This document shows, piece after piece, positions 11,647-21,451 of a stretch of 64,000 bases of DNA (positions within the stretch are counted from its first letter, which is position 1; every line of letters begins with the position of its first letter). The notes beneath the pieces are model-generated. The model was not told where the DNA came from and did not search any database. It was given only the letters and a program-made list of their open reading frames with translations. A program made the translations under genes and the position numbers. Source of the stretch: Liopterus haemorrhoidalis (Eukaryota; Arthropoda; Insecta; Coleoptera; Dytiscidae). The stretch is from NCBI GenBank assembly GCA_963971575.1, contig OZ020619.1:20838813-20902812 (forward strand), in the 5' to 3' direction.

Positions 11647-11869
11647 CCCTAGTGTATAACTTTCTTCAAGTTAGATTTATCAGTGAATTTATTTTGCCAT
11701 GTTTTAAGTAATTGGTATTATATAAATTTTAATATTTTGACCTTGAATGTTTGTATGTAAACTAACCGTTTATGGGAGACCGTTCGTGGCTTAACAGTTC
11801 AATTCTAATTCAAGGATAATAACTTTCTTCCGTTCTTTCGGAACTGAGCTGGGTTTTAACATTTTATAA

Positions 11870-12760
11870 AACATCTAAAAAACATATCCCCCTAAAAATA
11901 TAAACAAATATATGCTCATCGAAAAAAAAATAATATTATTTTACAATTCTGTGTAGGGTATGAAATTAAAGTCCTTGGTACGTGGATTAACGATCAAAAA
12001 TTTATTTTTGCAAAATAAATTATTTTGAGGCAATTTTTACCAAAATTGTGCAAAAAAATTTTTGTCCCACACCCTGTAGCCCAGATGGTTTAAACTAAAA
12101 ATCTGAAAAAATTCTAAGTAATGTATGTACATTTGTATGAACAGAAATATTACAGCAGGCATTTTTGATTAGATTATATTTTTGAAAATAACGCATTTTT
12201 GTGTTTTTTGCTTGACCATGTAAAATATTTAATAACTTATGTAACATACTAAACCAGCATGCTTTTATGGTGTAATGGTTAGCGTTCTCGCGTTCTAATT
12301 TGCAAACTAGGGTTCGCACCGATCTCGAAACAATTTTATTTTTTCTGTTTTCTTTTTGCATTTTTATTTTGTTTAAATTAGTTTTTCATAATTTTAGTTA
12401 TATTTGGGCATAATATTGCATTTAATTTTTAAAAGCGTAAATTTAATAACTAGTGGAAATTGTTGAAATTGAATATACGGAATCAGAGTGGCGGAGTTAT
12501 GACTTGAAACAAGCAATGGAAGCCATAGGCGCAATTTTCAAAATCCTAATGAACCTTGTTATATAAAAAAAAATACTGCACATATTTAGAAACCTAAATA
12601 ATTGTATTAGGCATTCGAATTAAAATTAACAAAAAAAAATATTTTAACATAAAATTTGTTTTGGCATTTCAAATAATCATCATTCACTTACTAAATACCT
12701 GCATGTGTGAAAATTCACACTTCACATAAATTTTTTAATCACAACTTTAATTTTCCAATC
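11870..12760 (+). repeat. Family A interspersed repeat, copy 2, with tRNA-like core
   Basis: The best-preserved tRNA-like core of the family is at 12261-12332. TGGTGTAATGG matches the polymerase III box A consensus TRGYNNANNGG, and GGTTCGCACC about 43 bp later is one base off box B (GGTTCGANNCC). The core does not fold into a full cloverleaf with a convincing acceptor stem or anticodon loop by eye, so it is a tRNA relic rather than a tRNA gene. A similar 5' block (CACACCCTGTAGCCCAGA) precedes the core by about 190 bp. Confidence 0.72.
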
Positions 12761-13131
12761 AATCGCATACTACGTCTTATTGAAGCCCTTCTACAGATTA
12801 AAGGTCGTAGATCAATTTTATTTATTTATATAAAAAAAAAATAAAAAAAATGCGCATTTTAGAGGCGCGTGTAAAGTACACGCGTATGAAAGTTGTATTG
12901 TTTTGTAGTATTTAACACAGTGCATTTAGTGAACTATTTTTAATAAAATTTTGTAAAACATAGTGAATAAAATTATACGTTATAAAATTTCTTATTTAAA
13001 ATCAGCTGATGTCTGACAGTTAATGGTGATAAAAATAGCGGGAACTAATTACTAATTACTACTATTTTTACTCAAAATAACCAACTCTTAGCATTTGTGC
13101 ACTAAAAAGGTGTTAATAATAAATAAATACG

Positions 13132-14460
13132 ATGTCAAAAAAAATTAGTGACCTAAAAGTGAGCCAAATAAAGGAGGAATTGACAAAGCGGGGGATAAAA
13201 TTTAACGGACGAAAATGTGAACTTGTTCTTAGACTTAAAAAAGAGTTGAACTCAAGCTATCTAGATAGTGAGGACAAAGAAGCCCAAGTTATAGATAATG
13301 AAAACATAGGTGAAATAAGTGAACCTTCTGACCTATATTTTGATTGGGATGAATCAAACGATTTAAACAATTCTACCAGCAGCACGGAAACTGTTATTTT
13401 AAAACGTTCTTCCAGTATTGGTAATAAAAAAAGGCCAAAAAAGAAGAATGGTTATTTCAAACTGCTTAACTATATTAAAGATCTAGAGTGCAAAATCAAA
13501 AATCTTGAGCATAAATTAAGTAAATTTATAAAATCTGAAAAGAGTAAGAAGAAATCAAAATCGACCCGAAGTGAGGAACAATCTACTAGCGACACCACCG
13601 TGTATCACCCGGAAACATCAAATTTCAGCAACAAAGACAAAAACATAACCAAAAAAAATACTTGCACACCCACTACAACAAACACCAATGATCGCAAGTA
13701 CATCAAAAGAAGGAGAATTTTGTTGCTAGCTGACAGTCAGGGACGTTATTGCGCCAACATTTTGAACAATCTTTTCCCAAAACAACAATTTGATATAACT
13801 TCAATTTTTTACCCTAATGCTTGCTTTTGTAATGTGACAAATAACATTGATAAACTTACCAGTGATTATACGGCAAATGACTATGTTATAATAATGGCCG
13901 GCACGAATGACATTTTACAAAAAACACTTATAAATAATCACACTATAACATACACGTTAAATAAGATTAAACACACAAATATTTTTTTCATTGGCACTCT
14001 TTTTTGGCAACACAAATCAACCTACAACTATAATGTATTCTTACAAAATTCACAAATCGATCATATTTCATCAAACTACAAAAACGTAATGTTTATAGAC
14101 CCGAACATTCTTATTAATTACTCCGACATGACAAGTCACGGGCTGCACTTAAATAAGAAAGGTAAAATAAAAATCATGTCCAGAGTTGCACAGCACATTA
14201 TCGTTAATGTTTTGAATTTTAGAAACAATAAAACTATAAGTATAAATGGCAATACCTCAAAATCTGACGATATTTTAATTACTAACACCGTTTTAAATTC
14301 TGACGATAATTCAAAATTTGATAATATTTTAAACTCTGACACCATCAATAATAAAAATCGTGTAAATGAAAACAGGGGACAATTTTCTTTAAAAACAAAA
14401 GAAAATATTTTTTTAGAAAAAGTAATAACGATAGAAGAAAAACAAATGACCTTAACTTAA
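13132..14460 (+). CDS. LINE ORF1 protein: SAP-like motif plus SGNH/GDSL esterase domain
   Basis: 442 codons, uninterrupted, starting at an ATG after a leader. Residues 6-40 (ISDLKVSQIKEELTKRGIKF followed by GRKCELVLRLKKEL) match the SAP helix-extension-helix consensus used for DNA binding. Residues 100-150 are highly basic, and about 108-135 could form a short coiled coil. Residues 194-355 form an SGNH hydrolase: LLLADSQGRY (block I, nucleophile Ser202), MAGTNDI (block III, Asn259), and SDMTSHGLHLNKKGK (block V, His339 with Asp332). The C-terminus is Asn/Asp-rich with an imperfect repeat of SDDxxxxNxxLNSDD. Esterase ORF1s are known from CR1-like LINEs; a SAP motif there is not something I recall. 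The role would be RNP formation and nucleic-acid binding. No CCHC knuckle is present. Confidence 0.85.
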   Translation: MSKKISDLKVSQIKEELTKRGIKFNGRKCELVLRLKKELNSSYLDSEDKEAQVIDNENIGEISEPSDLYFDWDESNDLNNSTSSTETVILKRSSSIGNKKRPKKKNGYFKLLNYIKDLECKIKNLEHKLSKFIKSEKSKKKSKSTRSEEQSTSDTTVYHPETSNFSNKDKNITKKNTCTPTTTNTNDRKYIKRRRILLLADSQGRYCANILNNLFPKQQFDITSIFYPNACFCNVTNNIDKLTSDYTANDYVIIMAGTNDILQKTLINNHTITYTLNKIKHTNIFFIGTLFWQHKSTYNYNVFLQNSQIDHISSNYKNVMFIDPNILINYSDMTSHGLHLNKKGKIKIMSRVAQHIIVNVLNFRNNKTISINGNTSKSDDILITNTVLNSDDNSKFDNILNSDTINNKNRVNENRGQFSLKTKENIFLEKVITIEEKQMTLT

Positions 14461-14477
14461 ATTTATTATACTTAAAT

Positions 14478-17236
14478 TTGCAAGGCTTGAGAAATAGGAT
14501 CGATTATGTGGAATCTTTAATTGTTGATAAAATGTTTAATTTTCTATGTTTTTCAGAACATTGGCTGAAAGAGGATGAGATTGCCGAGTCGATTATTGTA
14601 AACTTCACAAATGTCACTAATTTTTGCAGGAAGAAGTATAAAAATGGCGGGGTGGTAATCTATATAAGTACGCCCCTGTTACTAAACTTAGAATACAAAG
14701 TTCTAGATAAAGTCAACAGTTTGTCTGTTGAAAAGGACTGCGAACTAGTAGGTATCATGATTCATTCAACAAAAACAGTAATTATTAACGTCTACCGGTC
14801 TCCATATGGAGATTTAAACAAATGTTTAGAAATTTTGGATAAGGCCTTGCGCACTATAAATCCCTGTTATGATATTATCATAGGAGGTGATTTTAATGTG
14901 AAATTTAACAAGAATGAATCAGATACTCTATTATTATGTGACACCTTACGTGCCTTTAACTTGGAAAAATTGGTGACATTTAGCACTAGGGGGAAAAACT
15001 GTTTGGACAACATTTTTTGCAATACACAGTACGATGACGATACTGTTTTTAGAGTACAAAATTCTTTCTCTGATCACAGTGGTTGCGGGCTGTACAGGGT
15101 GGTTGACCAATCGGTTTGTAACCCATTGCAGGAGACTCGGAAATCTCATCGTCCTATAACTTATAAAGGAATTTTCAATTTTTATCAGACTTATTGACAG
15201 AGTGGGATTTTGTAAGTGATGACAGAACTGCTTGTGATGAAGATTTCAACAGCTTCATTCATCAATTTGTGAATATTTTTAACAATGCTTTTCCGGAAAA
15301 AAAAGTCATTAAAACCAAAGATGGAAACAAGAATAAATGGTTCAATGATGATTTGAGGTTGATGAGAGATCTATCACAGTTAGCTCATGAACGTTATTTG
15401 CAGAGTCCCACTCCTCAAAACAAAGAACTGAGGAACAGATGTAGACATTTCTATAGGAAACAAATATGTGCATGTAAATTAGAGACAAACTGTAAATTCA
15501 TAAATGATTCTGACAACAAATCAAAAGCCCTCTGTGCTCTTGTTAACAGCCGTAGACCCTCGAAGCCTCATGTAGACTGCCCCAAGCCATGCGATGATAT
15601 TAATATTTTTTTTACAAGTATGCCGGAAAATTTAAACAAGAATTTACCTCCCTGCAATATTGACCCTATTATTATTGCGAAAGCAGTTACTAATGACCAG
15701 TGCATACCTGTGTTTTGTTTTAAAGAAATAACACATACTATGGTCAGGGATGCTATACAGGCTTTAAAAAATAGTAAAAGCCGAGATGTTTTTAACCTTA
15801 ACGTCTACTTAATAAAGAAAGTTAAAGACACAATAATTTCTCCCCTTTGCAAATTATATAATAACTCATTAAATTTAAATATTTTCCCGTCATCTTTAAA
15901 ACTATCGAAAGTTATACCTATTTATAAAGGGAAAGGGGAGAAAGATGACTTAAATAATTACAGGCCCATATCACTCACCCCAATTTTCTCCAAAATTTTT
16001 GAATAAATACTCTTCGGGCAGTTGCTGGAGCATTTTGAGGCACATGGATTACTGAGCAAATGTCAGTTTGGTTTTAGAAGTGAAAAATCTACAACGAACG
16101 CCATATTGGATTTTATAGACTTCATCACAACTGGCTTCGAAAATGCAGATTATAGTATGGCCACATTTTTCGATCTAACAAAGGCATTTGATTGTGTGCC
16201 ACATGATCTGCTAATAAAAAAATTATCTTGCTATAACATCAGCAGAGCCAGTCGTAAACTGCTTGAATCTTTTCTGGTAGACCGAAAGCAATACGTGTGG
16301 GCAAACAACTCTCGGTCAAAGGAACAAACCATTCTTCTTGGAGTTCCACAAGGCTCAATTTTGGGTCCATTGTTGTTTTTGGTCTACATAAATGACTTAC
16401 CAGCTTATATACAAAATGCCAAAACTATTCTATACGCAGATGATACCACACTACTAAATCAGTATCCATCGTTTCATGAAGTAACAACCAACAACACATT
16501 ACTAAGAAACGATGCGAATGATTGGTTTTTAGCGAATAGATTAAGCCTGAATGAGACGAAAACCAAACATTTATTATTTTCCCTACGGGAAATACCAAAT
16601 GACATTAGCCATGACCCTGTTACATTTTTGGGCGTTACCATTGGCGTTAACCTCAGCTGGGAAAGTCATATTGGACAGATCGCTCAAAAATTATGCAGAT
16701 CGGTATACTGCATAAGAAACTTAAAATCCAATGTGTCTCGAAATGTTCTATTAACTGCTTATTATGTGCTGTTCGAATCCCATATCACGTATGCGTTGCT
16801 GGCTTGGGGACATTCTACTCATACCCAGCGAATTTTTCGCTTACAGCGACGAGTTGTTAGAATTATTTGTGATCTAAAGTATAGACAGGACTGTCGAAAA
16901 TATTTTAACATTTTAGGAGTGATGACATTTCCGTGCCTGTACATCTTTCACTGCCTGATTTACATGCACATAAATAAAAATAAGTTCAATAGCCAACAAG
17001 AACTCCATAGGTATGAGACAAGGGGTAAACACTTAATACGGCCGACTTACACCAGACTCAGTTGTACCAGATATTCGTTTAATTATTACTCTATCAAATT
17101 TTATAATATCTTGCCAGAAAATATTAAGTGCTTGCCTCTGAGCTCTTTCCGATATACTTTAAAATCGTTTTTCAAGGAAAATCCATTGTATTCATTTGAT
17201 GAATTCTTGGATAACGATTTTAATAACTTGTGTTAA
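14478..17236 (+). pseudogene. LINE ORF2: endonuclease-reverse transcriptase, broken
   Basis: Endonuclease part 14478-15197: LCFSEHWL, GGVVIYIS, IIGGDFNVKF, and SDHSG near its end. A frameshift near 15185-15197 moves the reading to the frame of 15194-16006, the linker and start of the reverse transcriptase (YRPISLTPIFSKIFE). That frame continues after a single in-frame TAA (16004-16006) to 17236, with QFGFRSEKSTTNAI, FFDLTKAFDCVPHDLL, GVPQGSILGPLLFLVYINDL and the catalytic ILYADDTTLL. The open frame extends upstream of 14478 into the end of ORF1 without an in-frame ATG, so the true start is unclear. Two lesions make it non-functional as read, though both are simple and could be recent. It belongs to the CR1/Jockey superfamily of reverse transcriptases. 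Confidence 0.88.
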
Positions 17237-17399
17237 AATGATATGTACACATATATTTTTATTTAAACTATAATATAATATTTTTTTCAATTATACTTAT
17301 GCTGACGTGTGTAAAATGTAAAATTTCAAACACAAATAAATATTATTATTATGTTTACGTTTTAAATTAATTAAATGATTTTAATTTATACATTGAAGC

Positions 17400-17514
17400 C
17401 CGTAATATCCAAACACCTAATACTCTTAATGTCCTAATAAATACATATTTGTACAGAAATTTCCTATTTAGGCAAATAGCTATTAGCAACTTTATTAAGG
17501 ATTGGATATTACGG
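17400..17514. mobile_element. Tiny inverted-repeat element (MITE-like)
   Basis: CCGTAATATCCAA (17400-17412) and TTGGATATTACGG (17502-17514) are a perfect 13-bp inverted pair around 90 bp of non-coding DNA. The TSD is not resolved. The rest of 17352-17855 holds no recognisable gene. Confidence 0.65.
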
Positions 17515-17855
17515 TCCTTAATTTAAAGAAAGATCAAAACAATATCTAAAATCGTGACAAAACTAATAATATGACAACTATTAATTAAATTAATTATAAA
17601 TAAATAATGTTTCATTAATAATATGATATTTCTCTGAAAAACTGCATATTTTACAAAACGTGGTTCATCGAAATATAATTTTTTAATTCGTTATGCAAGT
17701 AGATGTGAAAAATAATAAGTCGCTTCTCTTTTCCTCGTCTTGCCGTCCGTGTTTTACAGTTCTTTCGCCCTATGTTTCCTGCTTATGCTAACCTGTAATA
17801 GCTACATCTCAGGTATTGCACAAATTCGCAAATTGTACTTATCTAGTCTTCCGTT

Positions 17856-18357
17856 AAGTCTATTCTACATTATACTTTTTTCAATACTTTTTTCAATACT
17901 ATCCAACTCTGACGTCATTTCAACTTTTGATACTACAGAATATAGTGGGGGAAAAAAATAAGAGACAGTGATATATTTTATACCTTCCATCTCTTATTAC
18001 TTTTCATTGCCAACTTAAAAATTTTTAGTTTCAGATGGCAGACAACAATTAGGTTATAGTAAACCAATTTATAAATATTGTTTAATTGTGCTAAGTTAAT
18101 ATTTAATTATATGTTCTAAATAAACTTCTTATCAACTTAATAAACTACTAAAAGTTAAGTTGTAAACAAAAACTAAAAAGTTGGTAGTTGGTACGACTGA
18201 AAAGTACAGAACTGCCAACCAAAAATTTGACCGGATGTAGTTTTGGATGACAGTTGTATACTTATCAGTCGTACCAACCAGCAACTTTCTAGTTTTTGTT
18301 TACAACTTAACTTTTAGTTAAAAAAGTATTGAAAAAAGTATAATGTAGAATGGACTT
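17856..18357. mobile_element. Nested inverted-repeat (foldback) element
   Basis: The outer arms, 17856-17890 and 18324-18357, match as inverted repeats at about 33 of 34 positions (ATTCTACATTATACTTTTTT core). Inside lies a second, stronger palindrome: 18150-18174 against 18291-18315 (AAAAGTTAAGTTGTAAACAA core), continuing imperfectly through GTTGGTACGACTGA/TCAGTCGTACCAAC. It is likely one foldback element inserted in another. The frame at 17740-17961 overlapping it is not a gene. Confidence 0.8.
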
Positions 18358-18519
18358 TAGGATTCTGAAAATTTCTCTGGGCTAATGAGTGTTGGTACGC
18401 GACCGGATCTGCCATCTCTGTCCCTCCGAATACTTTCTCTCTCTGCGCCCAGCATTATCAAAAGTTCAGTTTTAGTTTTAATATCTAAATTAAATTTGGG
18501 GGACATCCCCCACTAGGGG

Positions 18520-19480
18520 TGTGTCCCACACCCTGTAGCCCAGACGGTTTAAGCTAAAAATTTGAAAAAATTCTAAGTAAAGTATATTGGTGTGAACCGG
18601 AATAGTACAACAGGAATTTTTGATCAGACTTTTTGTGTTTGTGTTTGTGTTTGAGCATTTTTTGTGTTTTTAACTAAACTATGTAAAATATTTAATTCGC
18701 TATGAAACACAGTAAACGAGTAAACGTTCGTAGTCTAATGGTTAGCGTTCTCGCTTTCTGAGTTGCAAACTACGGTCCTGTCAATTGTATTTTTTCTGGT
18801 TTTTTTTTGCATTTTTATTTTGTTTAAATTATTTTGTCAAAATTCTAGTTATATTTTGGCAATTGTTGCATTTAATTTTTAAAAGCGTAAATTTAATAAC
18901 CAGTGGGAAATGTAGAAATTATAATTTAATTCTGTTTGAATGTATACGAAATCAGAGGGGCGGAGCTTATGATTTAAATAACCAATGGAAGCCATAGGCG
19001 CAATTTTCAAAATCTTAATGATTACAACTGTCAATTGTATTTTTTCTGTTTTTTTTTGTATTTTTATTTTGTTTAAATTATTTTGTCAAAATTCTAGTTA
19101 TATATTGGCAATTGTTGCATTTAATTTTCAAAAGCGTAAATTTAATAACCAGTGGGAAATGTTGAAATTATAATTTAATTCTGTTTGAATGTACACGAAA
19201 TCAGAGGGGCGGAGCTTATGACTTAAACAACCAATGGAAGCCATAGGCGCAATTTTCAAAATCTTAATGAACCTTGCTATATATATATAAAAAAAAAATA
19301 CTGCGCATATTTAGAAACCTAAATAATGGTATTATGCATTCGAACTAAAATTAACAAAAAAATATTTTAACATAAAATTTGTTTTGGCATCCCAAATAAT
19401 CATCATTCACTTACTAAATACCTGCGAAACCTTTTAATGTGTGAAAATTCACACTTTACATCAATTTTTCTGTGTACGCG
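18520..19480 (+). repeat. Family A interspersed repeat, copy 3, with internal 250-bp tandem duplication
   Basis: Same order of blocks as copy 2. The tRNA-like core (about 18723-18790) is decayed: GTAGTCTAATGGTTAGC is kept but box B is lost. The 3' half is duplicated head-to-tail: TCAATTGTATTTTTTCTG occurs at 18781 and again at 19031, exactly 250 bp apart, and the two units stay about 95% alike through GGGGCGGAGCTTATGA. The frames at 18785-18997 and 18985-19173 are shadows of this duplication. Confidence 0.8.
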
Positions 19481-19802
19481 CCTGTACAGTTTCAATTATA
19501 TGTGTATTTTTAAAATAGCACGTGTTACGTTTTTTTAGGCAAGATAAATACGATCGTAAAATCTGAAATATTATTGTTCGTTTATTTTTTGTCAATCATT
19601 ATAAATTTTAAATAATAAAATCTTTTGTTTACTTTTGAGTGTTTACATTGTTAAATTAATAAATTAACTTAAAGTACATAAAAAGAATAAAGAAAGGAGA
19701 AATTTTTCTAATATTAGAAAATTTTACTTATTTTCTATACATATTTATATGTAGGTAATTCAGTTCATTTTTTTTTTTTTTTTTTGAGTTTACAACTAAG
19801 TA
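19481..19802. other. No gene recognised
   Basis: AT-rich, with a T homopolymer near 19767-19785. No ORF or delimited element seen. Confidence 0.5.
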
Positions 19803-19931
19803 CCGGTTTCTGAAAGCTTAGCCGAGTTTAACCATTTGTTTAAACTCGATTACAGTATAACAATCCCATTCGTAACCATACCAACCATGTTCTGACCATT
19901 TGGTTATAGTTATTAAGCTTTCAGAAACCGG
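19803..19931. mobile_element. Small inverted-repeat element with 18-bp perfect TIR
   Basis: CCGGTTTCTGAAAGCTTA (19803-19820) and its exact inverse (19914-19931) bound about 93 bp rich in GTTTAA/CCAT motifs. Right after it, at 19966-20036, is the GGTTTTGTAGGTATGACCAA phrase with a short GTCT microsatellite that also begins family A copy 4 at 21452. Confidence 0.8.
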
Positions 19932-20157
19932 CCATAATTATTTAACTTTAATTTTTTGGACCATTTTTAGGGTTTTGTAGGTATGACCAAAAAACCCTTA
20001 TACCGTCATTTTGTCGTCTGTCTGTCTGTCTGTCTATATGAAGTAAATGAACAAAAGAAATATAAACAGAGGAGAAAACAGTAAAGTGTAAACGTTAAGC
20101 GCTAAAGTAAAACAATAATAAAGAAGTGAAGTGTACAAAGAATTAAAGAAAACATAA

Positions 20158-21302
20158 AGTATCATTCACAGCTCATGTTTTAATAGATAGTACGTAATTC
20201 ATAATGTTAATGTTAACGCATAAGAATGTTAGTTCTACACAAATCCGTATAAGCATTCATAGCTCCAATTTAGTGGATAAGCGTAAGAAAATATTTAACG
20301 CATAATGTTAAAAGTTTGTATATCTCAAACTTCTGACATTAACATTAACATTAAAACACTGACAACTGTCAAAATGAAGGAATATATTATACTTGAAATT
20401 CAAATAAGACTTGTGGATGCAGCTTGTGATATAATTATTAGTAAAAATGTTGAAACTAATATTGAAAAATAGATGTGAAGTGAGAATTTTTACATATTTC
20501 AGGGTTTCGCAGGTATACAGTGATACATTTCAAAATAGACGAATATATTATACAGCAAATTATAAAAAGACTTGTGGCTGCAGTTTATGATGTACTAATT
20601 AATAAATGTGTTGAATCTAATAAAAAATTAATGTGAAGTGTGAATTCTCACATATTTTAGTGTTTTTCAGGTATTTAGTACCCAAGTTAAAGCAGCTATA
20701 TGTGTGGAACATTTTTTTTTTTTTTTGCGGTAATCATGTCAAAATGAACAATATTTTGAAAATAATGTACCGTTTGTTATTCTATGTACAAAGAGTTTTT
20801 CCTTAAAATACTACATGAACTTTTAAAATAAAATATGTATTTTTTTCAACAATAAAAAAATTAATCTGACAAAAATTCCTTTTGAACTATTTTAGTTTCC
20901 ATCAATGTACATTATTGAGATTTTTTTCAGAATTTTAGACCAACACTTCTGGGAAACAAAAGTTATCTTTTTTTTGTGAAATCAAAAAGTTAGGTTAGAG
21001 CGAGTAGCTTCAGAAACATTATAGTTATTTTATTTAATAATTAACTTAATAAATATTATTTTGGTTCTTTTTAGAAGTATATTTAATAAAAAAACAATAT
21101 ATATATTTAATAACAAGATATTTTTATTATAAATTGTTTAGTAATTTCTATTGCGAGTAGATGGCAGCAAGATCGATTTATCTATTAAAACATGAGCTAT
21201 GAATGGTACCAAAGTTTTGTGACTAGCCACTAACATTATCCATTAACATTATGCACTATGAATTACGTACTATCTATTAAAACATGAGCTGTGAATGATA
21301 CT
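20158..21302. mobile_element. TAA-flanked element with about 48-bp terminal inverted repeats
   Basis: AGTATCATTCACAGCTCATG continuing to GTACGTAATTCATA (20158-20205) is repeated in inverted orientation at 21255-21302 with almost no mismatch. TAA flanks both sides (20155-20157, 21303-21305). A 3-bp TWA duplication suits PIF/Harbinger-type elements. There is no transposase ORF. The interior holds two inverted fragments of the family A 3' end (about 20470-20520 and 20633-20685). Confidence 0.8.
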
Positions 21303-21451
21303 TAAGATAAATTAAAAACGCAACGTAAACGTTTGAATCATGAACAGTTTCCCGCCTGCCTGCGACCTTGAACGGTAAACAGAACACAAGCGATAACGCA
21401 CACCTGCATGTCATAAACAACAGCCGGTTTGCGATAACAATTCGATATTTT

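Larger units (their letters stand above)
12840..17352 (+). mobile_element. CR1-like LINE with SAP/esterase ORF1 and broken ORF2
   Basis: A near full-length non-LTR retrotransposon. It has a 5' leader (from about 12840), ORF1 (13132-14460), ORF2 (about 14440-17236, broken by one frameshift and one stop), and a short 3' UTR ending in a tail of ATT units (17334-17351). Target-site duplications could not be fixed in the AT-rich flanks. The two-ORF layout with an esterase in ORF1 and an apurinic-type endonuclease plus reverse transcriptase in ORF2 is that of the CR1/L2 group. Confidence 0.85.

Noticed and set aside
12261..12332. Possible functional tRNA gene
   Set aside because: Box A and box B are present, but no convincing acceptor stem, anticodon arm or 3' terminator could be paired by eye, and it recurs as part of a repeat family.
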